Assembly: GCA_035995205.1 (NCBI GenBank)
Contig: DASYKS010000093.1
Span: 4,469 to 68,468 of the forward strand
Origin: DASYKS01 sp035995205
Lineage (GTDB): Bacteria; Acidobacteriota; Thermoanaerobaculia; Multivoradales; UBA5704
Reading direction: 5' to 3'
DNA: 64,000 bases
Part shown: piece by piece, positions 16,518-25,284 of the stretch
Numbering within the stretch: the first letter of the stretch is position 1
Layout of the letters: every line of letters begins with the position of its first letter
Notes under the pieces: generated by a model
The model's input: the letters and a program-made list of their open reading frames with translations, nothing else
What the model was told of the DNA's origin: nothing
The model's database searches: none
Position numbers and translations under genes: made by a program

Positions 16518-17380
16518 ACCCGTTCGAACCCGATGCTCGCTGCGAGGCCATCGTGGTCGGCCTCGGGCTGATCGGCGGATCCTTCGCCGCTCGGCTGCGC
16601 CAAATCCGACCGGGTTGGACCCTCGTGGGTCATGACATCGATCCGGCCGCGGCCCAGCGGGCGCTCGACGCCGGCCTGGTTCATCGGGTCGAGGCGGATC
16701 GGCCCGCCGCGATGCAGGGGGCTGACGTCGTGATTCTGGCCCCACCGGTTGGCGCGATCCTCGAGATCGTGGCTCGGCTGGAGCGTGAGCTGGCCGGCGA
16801 GGCGTTCGTGATCGACGTCGGCAGCACCAAGAGCCTGATCGTCGAGGCGTTGGGGGCGCTCCCCGAGCGGATCCAATCGGTCGGCGGGCATCCGATGACC
16901 GGCGCGGTGACGGCGGGGGTCGCCGGGCCCGATCCGGCGCTCTTCGAGGGCCGCCATTTCGTGCTGACGCCGACCCGCACCACCCGACCCAAGACGCTGA
17001 CCGGCGCCACCGAGCTGGTGGGGCAGCTGGGCGCGGTCGTGAGCGTGATGGATCCGGCGGAACATGATGCCGCCGTTGCGCTGGTGAGTCACCTTCCTTA
17101 TTTGATGTCGATCCCATTGCTGCGCGCCGTTGGCGAGACCGAGCCTGAAACGCGGGAACTTGCCGCCGGGGGGTTCAAATCCCGGGTCAAGGGCGCCGGC
17201 GCCAACATTCCCATGTGGTGGGACATCCTTCGGACCAACCGGCGGGCGATTTCCGAGGCATTGGGCGCCTACGGGGAGCACCTCGATCAGCTTCGCAAGC
17301 TCCTCGACGGCGGGTCCGACACCGAGCTGCGCGAGCTCCTGGCGCGGGCGGCGCGCGAAGCGGAGGAAATGGGGGCGTAG
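16514..17380 (+). CDS. tyrA: Prephenate dehydrogenase
   Basis: Oxidatively decarboxylates prephenate to 4-hydroxyphenylpyruvate in tyrosine synthesis. The start is a TTG overlapping the upstream stop (TTGA), giving 288 residues and placing the Rossmann motif GLGLIGGS at residues 16-23. Conserved VGGHPMTG and HDAAVALVSHLPYL (active-site His region) are present. No chorismate mutase or ACT domain is seen. The 4-base overlap with a NACHT gene is odd for a biosynthetic gene: it may be the cell's ordinary tyrA caught downstream of an inserted STAND gene, or a paralogue. No other aromatic-pathway gene is nearby. Confidence 0.92.
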   Translation: MNPFEPDARCEAIVVGLGLIGGSFAARLRQIRPGWTLVGHDIDPAAAQRALDAGLVHRVEADRPAAMQGADVVILAPPVGAILEIVARLERELAGEAFVIDVGSTKSLIVEALGALPERIQSVGGHPMTGAVTAGVAGPDPALFEGRHFVLTPTRTTRPKTLTGATELVGQLGAVVSVMDPAEHDAAVALVSHLPYLMSIPLLRAVGETEPETRELAAGGFKSRVKGAGANIPMWWDILRTNRRAISEALGAYGEHLDQLRKLLDGGSDTELRELLARAAREAEEMGA

Positions 17381-17410
17381 GCGGTGGGGCCGGCGCTCCG
17401 CCGGCCGTTG

Positions 17411-17518
17411 GCCGGGGAGTCTCTTCGGATCGACCGTGAGCTTCTTCGGTCGGTCGGAAGATGTCTTCGGTGGATCGGAAGATCTCTTCGGCTGGCCCGG
17501 AGATGTCTTCCGACGGCC
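17411..17518. repeat. Second copy of the 21-nt-unit repeat element
   Basis: This element begins gccggggagtctcttcgg and ends ttccgacggcc, the same ends as the right half of the array at 12254-12382 and in the same orientation. It holds four full 21-nt units (17429-17512) instead of five, so it is exactly 21 bp shorter (108 versus 129 bp). The two copies bracket the NACHT and tyrA genes. Fixed ends with a variable unit number indicate a defined repeat element. Confidence 0.85.
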
Positions 17519-17563
17519 GGCGCGCCTAACTTAAAGCCACGATTTTATTGGGCTAGACCGCAT

Positions 17564-17569
17564 TACAAT
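17564..17569 (+). promoter_or_regulatory. Candidate -10 box of a leaderless transcript
   Basis: TACAAT lies 5 nt before the ATG of the CHAT/NB-ARC/TPR gene inside a locally AT-rich stretch (17530-17574). A -10 box here would start transcription at or within a base or two of the ATG, and no Shine-Dalgarno sequence exists, so a leaderless mRNA is predicted. No good -35 box is seen. Confidence 0.4.
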
Positions 17570-17574
17570 TAGCC

Positions 17575-20500
17575 ATGCTTCAACTAAGGCTTGAGCAACA
17601 AGCTTCGGTGGAAGGCCGCCACCGGGTCGAGATCTCTCTCGAAGGCGACGGCCCGCGCAGGAAGGCAAACTCCACCTTCGCTTTCGCGGTGACGCCGCGG
17701 GACGAAGAGGATCTGCGCTGGTACCTGGAAGACTTTCTCCAATATCCCGAGCCGCCGGCTCCTGCGATCGCGAAGCGGATCGAGGGACGCTTGGAAGAGA
17801 TAGGGGAGGAGCTGTTCCGGGCGGTGTTCCATGCCAACGAGGACGCTCGCGATCTCTGGAGCCGCGTGCGGGAACGCCTGCCGGAAACGCGCATCGAGAT
17901 CGCCACTGAGGTGACGGAGGCGGGAACGATCCCTTGGGAGCTGCTGCGCGAACCGAAGACGACTACGGCCCTCGCACTCGTAGCCCATGCATTCGTCCGC
18001 GCGCACCCCAACGCGTCGCTCGCGCCCCAGCTGCCGACGAGCAAAAAAGGGAAGATCCGCATTCTCCTGGTCCTCTGTCGGCCGCGAGGCGGAGAGGACG
18101 TACCGTTCCGTTCGGTGGCGAGCCAGCTCCTCCGCGGGCTTCGCGACGCGAACCGCGAAGCGTACGACCTGGACCTCCTGCGGCCTCCGACCTTCGAACA
18201 ACTGGGTAAAGCTCTCCGAGAGGCGCACCGGGAGGGGAAGCCGTACCACGTCGTCCATTTCGACGGCCACGGCGCCTACTTGGAGGTCGAAGAGCCGAAG
18301 GATCCCGGGGAGTCCGGCGGTTTTGGTGCTCTGCTTCGCCAACTCTCCCCAATGGTGCTCGGCGGACCGCGCGCAGGGAAGCACGGTTACCTCTGGTTCG
18401 AGAACCCACGCCTCGAAGACAACGGCGAGTTGGTGGACGGCACCTCGGTGGGCAAGCTGCTCGCAGCGACGGGAGTCTCCGTTCTCGTCCTCAACGCCTG
18501 CCGTTCGGCGCACGCGGATCCGGCACTCGCGCCGGACTCTAACGCTGCCTTAGAGGCCAGCGATCCCCATTCCCAAGTACGCGCCTTCGGCTCGCTCGCC
18601 CAGGAGGTGATGGACGCGGGGGTCGCCGGGGTGGTCGCTATGCGTTACAACGTCTATGTGGTGACCGCGGCCCAGTTCGTAGCCGATCTGTACGCCGGCC
18701 TCGTCCGCGGAGCGGCACTCGGCGAGGCTGTCACGCTCGCGCGCAAGAGCATGGCCGAGCAACCGTACCGCGAAGTGGTGTACGAGGCTTTGCCGCTTCA
18801 GGACTGGACAGTGCCGGTGGTCTACGAGGCGGCTCCGCTTCGGATCTTCCCGAAGGTGAAGGATGAAGGCCGACTGAAGATTCGCGTCGCCGCCGGAGTG
18901 GCGTCCGGAGCCAACCAGGAAACCACCGCGCTCGATGCCGAGCTTCCGGCTCTGCCCGATGCCGGGTTCTTCGGTCGAGACGAGACGCTCCTCGCGCTCG
19001 ACCGCGCCTTCGATTCCGACTCGATCGTCCTTCTCCATGCCTATGCCGGCAGCGGCAAGACCACCACCGCCGCCGAGTTTGCTCGCTGGTATTCGTTGAC
19101 CGGAGGAGTCGACGGCCCCGTTCTATTCACGACCTTCGAGCGTTACCTGCCGCTACCCCGTGTCCTCGACCGCATCGGCCAGGTATTCGGGGCGGGGCTG
19201 GAGGGTGCCGGTACAAATTGGCTGGCGCTCGACGACCGGGCGCGACGGGAGGTTGCCCTTCAGGTGCTTGCCCAGGGGCCGGTGCTCTGGATCTGGGACA
19301 ACACCGAGCCCGTAGCCGGCTTTCCGGCTGGGACCGAGTCGGCTTGGAGCACGGACGAGCGGGAGGAACTGCTCGATTTCCTCCGCGCGCTTCGGGAGAC
19401 CAAGGCGAAATTGCTCCTGACTTCGCGCCGGGACGAGCAGGCCTGGCTGGGGGATCTGCCCCGGCGCATCGCGGTACCCCGCATGCCGATGACCGAGAGC
19501 CTCCAACTCGTCCGAGCCCTCGCTGCCAAATACGGCCAGCGACTGCCCAACTTGGACGATTGGCGTCCACTGCTCATGTTCGCCCAGGGCAACCCGATGA
19601 CGCTTACCGTCGTCGTCCGTCAGGCGCTCCGTGACGGATCGAGAACTCGGGCGCAGATCGAAGCCTACGTCGCCCGCCTCCGTGCCGGAGAAGCCGCCTT
19701 TCCCGATGAGGTCAGTGAAGGTCGCTCCCGCTCCCTCGGGGCTTCGCTCGCCTACGGGTTCGAGCAGGCTTTCGGCGAGGACGATCGAAAGAAGCTCGCC
19801 CTGCTCCATCTGTTCCAGGGGTTCGTGGAGGTGGCTGTGCTGCGCATCATGGGCAATCCCGAGTCCTCGTGGTGCCTGCCCGAGGTGCGGGGCTTAACCC
19901 GCGAGGGGGGCATCGCGCTCCTCGACCGTGCCGCCGAAGTGGGACTCCTCGCTGCCCACGGTGGCGGGTATTACGGTATCCACCCGGCCCTCCCTTGGTT
20001 TTTTAAGGGTCTCTTTGACCAGTTCTATTCGGCCGAAGGCCTCACGGCCGTTCGCGCGTTTGTCGAAGCCATGGGGGAGGTGGGGACCTACTACCATGAT
20101 GAGTTTGAAGACGGAAACCGCAAGGCCCTCGCCGTCCTTCAGGCCGAGGAGGCAAACCTTCTCCACGCGCGTCGGTTGGCCCGGAGCTACAACTGGTGGC
20201 GGCAAGTCATCGAGAGTATGCAGGGGCTCCGGCGGCTCTACGACTACACCGGTCGTCGGGCGGAGTGGAAACGATTGGTTGACGAGATCGTACCGAACTT
20301 CGTCGATCCGGGAAGCGAAGGATTTTTGCCAGGGCGGGAAGAGGAATGGAGTTTGGTCACGAATTACCGCGTACGGCTCGCTGGGGACGAGCGGGAGTGG
20401 GGCGAGGCCGAGCGGTTACTTACTATGAGCGTTGATTGGAACCGCCAGCGTGCCACTCCCGCTTTAGTCCGGCCACGTAAGGAGCTGGAAAGCGCGGAGC

Positions 20501-21213
20501 GAAATATGATCCGGACGCTCGCCGCTTCTCTTCATGAGCTGGGGGAGGTCCGCCGCGAGTTGGGCCGGGTAGATTGTATTCCGGCCTATGAAGAGCCGCT
20601 CGAACTACTCGAGCGAATCGGAGATCGGGGTGGATCGGCGGCTTGTGCCTTCAACCTTGGGCATGTCTTCAAGGATCTGGCTGCCCCTCGCGACCTTGAT
20701 AAGGCGGAAGAGTGGTATAGGAAGAGCGTTGAGTTGCGCGATAAGCACGATCGGCTGGGTCTAGGCAAATGCCTAGGCCAGTTAGGGTTAGTCGCTTTCG
20801 AGCGTTTCAGTGAGGCACAAGTCGCAGGTGGCTCCAGCGAAGACTACCTCAGGCATTTAAGCGAATCCGGAAGGCTCTTCCGTGAAGCGCTCACTCTTCT
20901 TCCAGCGGATGCGGTCAACGCTTTAGCCATGTCTCACAATCACCTAGGTTCCGTCTACACCGCTGCAGGAGAACTCGACCACGCGGTCGAACACTTCAGG
21001 GAATCGATTCAGCTTGAGGAGAACCAAGGCAACTTATTCGGTGCTGCGCGAGCCCGCTTCAATATGGCCGTTGCCTTTTTGAAATCAGGTCGCCGAGCCG
21101 ATGCCCTAGAGTACGCCGAGGCGGCGCTCCGGGGCTTCGAAAGCTATGGGGAGAGGGCGGCGGAGCAGATTGAAAAGACTCGCCGGTTGATCGCAGCGAT
21201 CCGCGGAGCGTAG
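17575..21213 (+). CDS. CHAT protease / NB-ARC NTPase / TPR sensor protein
   Basis: A 1212-residue STAND-type protein. Residues 1-150 form the lead region with the IPWELL motif found in CHAT proteins; the CHAT domain carries catalytic His232 (HFDGHG) and Cys309 (LNACRS), both intact. An NB-ARC-type NTPase follows, with P-loop AYAGSGKTTT (489-498) and Walker B VLWIWDN (570-576), then winged-helix-like sequence. From about 880 to the end are tetratricopeptide repeats (for example LGHVFKDLA..DKAEEWYRKSV and LGSVYTAAGELDHAVEHFRESI). Such proteins oligomerise on ligand binding to the TPRs and activate the protease, as in caspase-like cell-death or phage-defence systems; this is family knowledge, not shown here. 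Base composition of the TPR part (after about 20400) looks less GC-rich than the rest. It lies directly upstream of the CIS operon. Confidence 0.9.
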   Translation: MLQLRLEQQASVEGRHRVEISLEGDGPRRKANSTFAFAVTPRDEEDLRWYLEDFLQYPEPPAPAIAKRIEGRLEEIGEELFRAVFHANEDARDLWSRVRERLPETRIEIATEVTEAGTIPWELLREPKTTTALALVAHAFVRAHPNASLAPQLPTSKKGKIRILLVLCRPRGGEDVPFRSVASQLLRGLRDANREAYDLDLLRPPTFEQLGKALREAHREGKPYHVVHFDGHGAYLEVEEPKDPGESGGFGALLRQLSPMVLGGPRAGKHGYLWFENPRLEDNGELVDGTSVGKLLAATGVSVLVLNACRSAHADPALAPDSNAALEASDPHSQVRAFGSLAQEVMDAGVAGVVAMRYNVYVVTAAQFVADLYAGLVRGAALGEAVTLARKSMAEQPYREVVYEALPLQDWTVPVVYEAAPLRIFPKVKDEGRLKIRVAAGVASGANQETTALDAELPALPDAGFFGRDETLLALDRAFDSDSIVLLHAYAGSGKTTTAAEFARWYSLTGGVDGPVLFTTFERYLPLPRVLDRIGQVFGAGLEGAGTNWLALDDRARREVALQVLAQGPVLWIWDNTEPVAGFPAGTESAWSTDEREELLDFLRALRETKAKLLLTSRRDEQAWLGDLPRRIAVPRMPMTESLQLVRALAAKYGQRLPNLDDWRPLLMFAQGNPMTLTVVVRQALRDGSRTRAQIEAYVARLRAGEAAFPDEVSEGRSRSLGASLAYGFEQAFGEDDRKKLALLHLFQGFVEVAVLRIMGNPESSWCLPEVRGLTREGGIALLDRAAEVGLLAAHGGGYYGIHPALPWFFKGLFDQFYSAEGLTAVRAFVEAMGEVGTYYHDEFEDGNRKALAVLQAEEANLLHARRLARSYNWWRQVIESMQGLRRLYDYTGRRAEWKRLVDEIVPNFVDPGSEGFLPGREEEWSLVTNYRVRLAGDEREWGEAERLLTMSVDWNRQRATPALVRPRKELESAERNMIRTLAASLHELGEVRRELGRVDCIPAYEEPLELLERIGDRGGSAACAFNLGHVFKDLAAPRDLDKAEEWYRKSVELRDKHDRLGLGKCLGQLGLVAFERFSEAQVAGGSSEDYLRHLSESGRLFREALTLLPADAVNALAMSHNHLGSVYTAAGELDHAVEHFRESIQLEENQGNLFGAARARFNMAVAFLKSGRRADALEYAEAALRGFESYGERAAEQIEKTRRLIAAIRGA

Positions 21214-21539
21214 GGCCGCACTTCAGAGACCAGGCAGGTTGCCCCCACGAGCATGAAACCCGGGACCGCCGAGCACCAGCTCGGCACCCGAAGCGGCCTA
21301 GAGCGCCCCGACGGCCGAGCTGGTGCTCGGCGGTCCCGGGGGCGCTCGGCCGGCCGTTGTCTTTGATCGAAGAAAACCTTTCTCCCCCCTTCTCCCTATT
21401 GTCTGTTCCGATTCACTCCGTGCAAATCTCCCGTAACAAAACCTCCCCGAGAGCGCCCAAGCTCCTGAGCGAACACAGAGACGCCGGTCCTCGGTGGGAC
21501 CTTTGGCGGGCTCTGGGACGCGCAAGGGAGGACTGCGCC
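21214..21539. other. Intergenic region between the CHAT gene and the CIS operon (326 bp)
   Basis: It contains the 27-bp inverted repeat at 21259-21340 and then a pyrimidine-rich, less GC-rich stretch (about 21355-21450) that is the likely site of the CIS promoter; no convincing -35/-10 pair can be named. A frame open from 21357 into the first CIS gene has no ribosome site and looks non-coding. Confidence 0.6.
21259..21340. terminator. REP-like palindrome copy 3, likely terminator of the CHAT gene
   Basis: Perfect 27-bp inverted repeat with arms 21259-21285 (cccgggaccgccgagcacca...) and 21314-21340 and a 28-nt loop, 45 bp after the CHAT stop and ahead of the CIS operon. The left arm is identical over 27 bases to 53841-53867. 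It can insulate the CIS operon from upstream transcription. Confidence 0.8.
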
Positions 21540-22523
21540 GTGCCGATTCCGGGGAATGCGACGCCGCTGTTTGCGGATGTCTTGGCGGGTTTGCTGAGCG
21601 GAGTTTCTACTCAGCTTGCAGGGCTTCCGGCTCCCTTGCCTTCGGTTTCGGTGACGGAGGCAACGCCCAAATCGGTGGGGCTTTCCAACTTGGTCGGCCT
21701 GGACAATCCCGGCGGGTTGCAGTTCGCGACGATCAAAGGGGGCCGACTGGACGTGGGCCTTCAGGTGGGGGTGGAGGCGGGCGATGCCGCGGGGGCGGAT
21801 GCGGCACTTCTGGCGGCGCATGCCACGTTGCTCGACCATCGGCCGCAGTTGCGGGCGCTCGGGTTCCTCAAGTTCGAGCCGGGGGTGCTGGCTCCGGTCG
21901 TGGAGACTTCGGGCGTCTTTCGACGCGCGGGCTCGTATCGCGCGCTCTATGAATACCGTTATACGGACGTCGACGGCGCCGCGAGCCTGATCGCCCGGAT
22001 TCCCGTCGACTCCGATCTCGATTCTCCTCTGGGCGGGCTCGATCCGAGCGGCCACGAGGCTTGGGTGGTGACCGGTCCGCTGCTGCGCTGGGACCGCGAG
22101 GGGCAATCGACGTTGCGGGTGCGCGGGCCGGGTCAACTGTTGCGTTTCTCGGCCGTCGCCTATATGCCGGGTCCCCTGCCGTCTCCCGTTTCGGTGACGC
22201 TCACCCGCACCTATACCGGCGCGCTCGGCGCTCCGGCGGTCGCCGCTTCGCTTGCCGATCTCGCCGCCTCCGCGCACGCTTCGATCACCTTTCCAACGCT
22301 CGCCGATTTTCTCAACCTGTTCGCCGTGGCGACCGAAGAGGTCGAGCTGGGCGATTGGGATCTGGATACGGTCGCCGATCGCTACGCGCTACGCGACCTC
22401 ACGCTTACCCCTGTCATCACACTTCCTCGATCGATCGACCGCCTCGAAATCTCGGTTGCCCAGCCGGCACCCGGCTGGGTGGGCGATCCCTCGGTGCTTT
22501 ATCTACGCACGCACGGCGCGTGA
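21540..22523 (+). CDS. First gene of the CIS operon, unknown function
   Basis: A 327-residue protein from the GTG at 21540, chosen for the GGGAGG site 9 nt upstream; the open frame before it lacks one. I do not recognise the family. It has a short helical start (PLFADVLAGLLSGVSTQL), then strand-rich sequence with several V-x-V patterns, an Ala-rich helical segment near 230-260, and more strands. No signal peptide or membrane helix. It lies 42 bp upstream of the sheath gene on the same strand, so a tail-end or terminator protein, or a regulator of CIS assembly, is possible from position alone. Confidence 0.7.
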   Translation: MPIPGNATPLFADVLAGLLSGVSTQLAGLPAPLPSVSVTEATPKSVGLSNLVGLDNPGGLQFATIKGGRLDVGLQVGVEAGDAAGADAALLAAHATLLDHRPQLRALGFLKFEPGVLAPVVETSGVFRRAGSYRALYEYRYTDVDGAASLIARIPVDSDLDSPLGGLDPSGHEAWVVTGPLLRWDREGQSTLRVRGPGQLLRFSAVAYMPGPLPSPVSVTLTRTYTGALGAPAVAASLADLAASAHASITFPTLADFLNLFAVATEEVELGDWDLDTVADRYALRDLTLTPVITLPRSIDRLEISVAQPAPGWVGDPSVLYLRTHGA

Positions 22524-22565
22524 TTCCGATTCCGTAAAGAAAACTGGCCGAAAGGAGATCCTCAC

Positions 22566-24242
22566 ATGGCCGAAACAGTGCTTCCAGGCGTATCCATCGA
22601 AGTCCGCGACGAGGGGCTGATCGTCCCCACCGCGATCACGGTGGGCAATCTCGGGGTGGTGGGGACGGCGAGCAAAGGACCGGTGGATCAGCCGGTCATC
22701 CTCGCGAGTTATGCCGAGGCGCGCGCGCGTTTCGGCGAGTACGACCTCTGGCAGGGCGGGACGGCGGACGAGCTGACCCTCACCCGCGCGCTGGAGCTGG
22801 CGTTCCAGCATGGCGCGACGACCGCGATCGCGGTGCGCGTCTCGGAGAAGGACAACGACGCGCAGCGCACCATCCTCGCGACCAGCGCGGAGCGGGCGTT
22901 GACCGCGGGGGCCGCGACCCCCGTCAAGCTGACGGCGAAAACCCCCGGCACCTGGGGCAACGATCTCGAAGTGCGCATCGAGGCCGCGACCGAGAACGCG
23001 TTCGTCGAGGACGAGGACGTTCAGGGCTTGCAGTTGGCGGTGGAAAAAGTGATCCAGAGCGCGCGCAACCGGATTCGTATCCGTCCGGCGGGCGGCGGCT
23101 CCGATCGGCCGCTTGCGATCGTCTACGACACCGCGGTGGTGCCGAATCCGGGCCAGGCCGTGGTCGATCTCGCGACCGGCGCGCTCACGCTCGCGCCGGG
23201 GCTTCCGGGCGCCGACAAGGTGATCGCCTCCTACATGGCCGACAGCAGCAAGGCGGTGCAGGTGACGATCCGTCTCGGCGAGGCGAAAGAGGTATATCCC
23301 GTGGTTTCGGGGCGCGATCTGATCCGCGATCTGGTGGCTTCCGCGTGGGTCGATGGCAAGGTGGACAACGCCGCCCATCTCGACGAGCTGCTCGATCTGA
23401 CTCCGAGCTTCGACCGCTTGATCGGCGGCAGCAACGGCGCGGCCGGAGCGGATTATCAAACCGGGCTCGACCTGCTGGAAAACCAGGACGCGCACATCAT
23501 CGTCGCCGCCGGCCAGGACGAGTCGTTCGGCGACGAGCTGTCGGCCCATTGCGCGATCGCCTCGTCGGATCTCGTGCAGCGGAACCGGATCGGCGTGATC
23601 GGCTGCGGCTCGGCCGCGACCAAGGATCTGTTCCTCGCCAAGGCGCTCGGCCATCCGTTGTCGAGCGACCGGGTGATCTTCGTCGCCCCCGGCATCAAGA
23701 CCGCCGATCGCGCGGCCTCGCCGCCGGTCGACGTGGCGTTGCCGGGCTCGTACGCCGCCGCGGCCGTCGCCGGGCTGCTCGCGAGCCTGCCGGCGCACGT
23801 GAGCTTGACCAACAAGACGCTGTTCGTGGGCGGGCTCGAATACGAGCTGTCCCGCGCGGAGCTGGAGCAGATGGTCAAGGCGCGGATTCTCGCGCTCGAA
23901 AAGCGCCAGGGCATTCGCGTCGTCCAGGGTCTCACCAGCTCGACCAACACCGCGTTTCGCCAGATCACCACGCGCCGGATCGTCGACTTCGCCTCGTTCG
24001 GCGTTCGCTCCGCCGCCAATCCGTTCATCGGCCGGCTGAACAACGAGCGGGTGCGCGGCTCGCTGCGCACCGCGATCAACGGCTTCCTCGCCGAGATGGT
24101 GCTGGACGAGATGTTGGTGAGCTACGAGCTTGCCGTCTCGGCCACGCGCGATCAGGAGATCCGCGGCATCGTCCAAGTCACCATGACCCTCCGCCCGGTG
24201 TTCAGCATCGACTACATCCGCGTCGTCATGTTCCTTCAGTGA
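22566..24242 (+). CDS. Contractile tail sheath protein
   Basis: A 558-residue sheath subunit, which polymerises around the inner tube and contracts to drive it through a membrane. The N-terminus (LPGVSIEVRDEGL, then VGNLGVVGTASKGPVDQP) and the C-terminus (INGFLAEMVLDEMLVSYEL, MTLRPVFSIDYI) are classic for phage and CIS sheaths; the N- and C-terminal arms interlock neighbouring subunits. A central variable domain occupies about 110-330. The ATG at 22566 follows AAAGGAGAT. It is the only sheath gene in the cluster, whereas many extracellular CIS have two or three. Confidence 0.95.
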   Translation: MAETVLPGVSIEVRDEGLIVPTAITVGNLGVVGTASKGPVDQPVILASYAEARARFGEYDLWQGGTADELTLTRALELAFQHGATTAIAVRVSEKDNDAQRTILATSAERALTAGAATPVKLTAKTPGTWGNDLEVRIEAATENAFVEDEDVQGLQLAVEKVIQSARNRIRIRPAGGGSDRPLAIVYDTAVVPNPGQAVVDLATGALTLAPGLPGADKVIASYMADSSKAVQVTIRLGEAKEVYPVVSGRDLIRDLVASAWVDGKVDNAAHLDELLDLTPSFDRLIGGSNGAAGADYQTGLDLLENQDAHIIVAAGQDESFGDELSAHCAIASSDLVQRNRIGVIGCGSAATKDLFLAKALGHPLSSDRVIFVAPGIKTADRAASPPVDVALPGSYAAAAVAGLLASLPAHVSLTNKTLFVGGLEYELSRAELEQMVKARILALEKRQGIRVVQGLTSSTNTAFRQITTRRIVDFASFGVRSAANPFIGRLNNERVRGSLRTAINGFLAEMVLDEMLVSYELAVSATRDQEIRGIVQVTMTLRPVFSIDYIRVVMFLQ

Positions 24243-24273
24243 CCCGCGACCAGGATCTTAGGAGAACCGAGAC

Positions 24274-24819
24274 ATGCCATTGAACGACGTCTACAGCGGA
24301 GCGGACGGCACGTTGGTGCTGATTCCCGCGGGCATCGACGCCGAGTCGGCCGACGCGACCGCGATCACCAGCCTCGAAGCGTTTTCAATCGCCGACGTGG
24401 GCCGCGTCACCGGAGTCGAGCTGCACGTCGACACGGACCTGCGCGAGTTCCACGAAGTGGGCCGGCGCCATGCGACTTCGCTCCATCCGGGCAACATCCA
24501 CATCTGGGGCACGATCGACCGTGCCTACGTCAACGGCGCCCTGCTCTACCTGCTGCTCGGGCGCGGCGCGAGTCCGAACAACATCTCGGAGCCGTATGCG
24601 CAGCCGGCGCTCGCGATGAACCTGGTGTTTCAAAACCCGGCCGTCCCCGGTCACCGCAGCGTGATCGACGTAGTCGACATCAAGTTCGAGAACTGGGCGG
24701 TGCGCATGCCGGAAGACGAGTTCGTGATGGAGAAGGTCCGCTTCCGCGCCTTGCGCATCGACGTGCGCGACCAGGAAGGCAACGACATCCGCGTGCCCAC
24801 CTTCCCCGCCGCGGCGTAA
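24274..24819 (+). CDS. Inner tail tube protein
   Basis: A 181-residue protein directly after the sheath gene, in the standard position of the inner tube subunit that forms the stacked hexameric rings inside the sheath. Strand-rich sequence such as HIWGTIDRAYVNGALLYLLLG and VIDVVDIKFENWAVRMPEDE, with a Met- and Arg-containing C-terminal beta region, fits tube-type folds. The ATG follows TTAGGAGAA. It is the only tube gene; extracellular CIS often have two paralogues. The family call rests on position, size and fold pattern. Confidence 0.8.
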   Translation: MPLNDVYSGADGTLVLIPAGIDAESADATAITSLEAFSIADVGRVTGVELHVDTDLREFHEVGRRHATSLHPGNIHIWGTIDRAYVNGALLYLLLGRGASPNNISEPYAQPALAMNLVFQNPAVPGHRSVIDVVDIKFENWAVRMPEDEFVMEKVRFRALRIDVRDQEGNDIRVPTFPAAA

Positions 24820-24831
24820 AGGAGCCGAGCC

Positions 24832-25284
24832 GTGCCCCTCTCCGCGGAAGACCTGCTCGCCGGCGGCGCGCTCACCCATGAGGTCGAGCTGCCGGCGAGT
24901 TTTCTGCCCGACTCGAACCCCGGGCCCGTCGTCCTTCGTCCGCTCACCGTGCGCGACCTGCAGCGAATCGCCAAGGCCGCGCCCGGTGACGAAGATCTCG
25001 CCGCGGCGCTCATGGTCCAGCTCGCCCTGGTCGAACCGTCTCTGTCGATCGATCAGGTCCACAAGCTCCCCGCGGGCCTCGCCCGTTTCCTGGTCGAAAA
25101 GATCAACGAGCTGTCCGGCATCTCTACCCCGCGCGACGCGCTCGAAGAGCTGGTGCAGGCCCCTCTCGCCCGCGCCTGCTTCCAGCTCGCCAAAGAGTTC
25201 GGCTGGACCCCGGAAGAGGTGAGCGGCATGACCATCGGTCAGATTCTCCTCTACCTCGAAATGGTCCGGAGAGAAGCGAAGTGA
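24832..25284 (+). CDS. Putative tail assembly chaperone
   Basis: A 150-residue, mainly helical acidic protein with a GTG start after AAAGGAG. The N-terminal part (VVLRPLTVRDLQRIAKAAPG..) resembles Mu gp41-type tail assembly chaperones, which have L-R-x-P-T-V-R-D-L, and the C-terminal FGWTPEEVSGMTIGQILLYL is typical of small tail chaperones. The position right after the tube gene fits that role. Its stop codon overlaps the start of the next gene (GTGA), reminiscent of chaperone pairs in long-tailed phages. Confidence 0.6.
   Translation: MPLSAEDLLAGGALTHEVELPASFLPDSNPGPVVLRPLTVRDLQRIAKAAPGDEDLAAALMVQLALVEPSLSIDQVHKLPAGLARFLVEKINELSGISTPRDALEELVQAPLARACFQLAKEFGWTPEEVSGMTIGQILLYLEMVRREAK

Noticed and set aside
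14484..17117. 877-codon minus-strand ORF opposite the NACHT and tyrA genes
   Set aside because: It mirrors two well-supported plus-strand genes. Long antisense frames are common in DNA this GC-rich, and its product has no recognisable domain.
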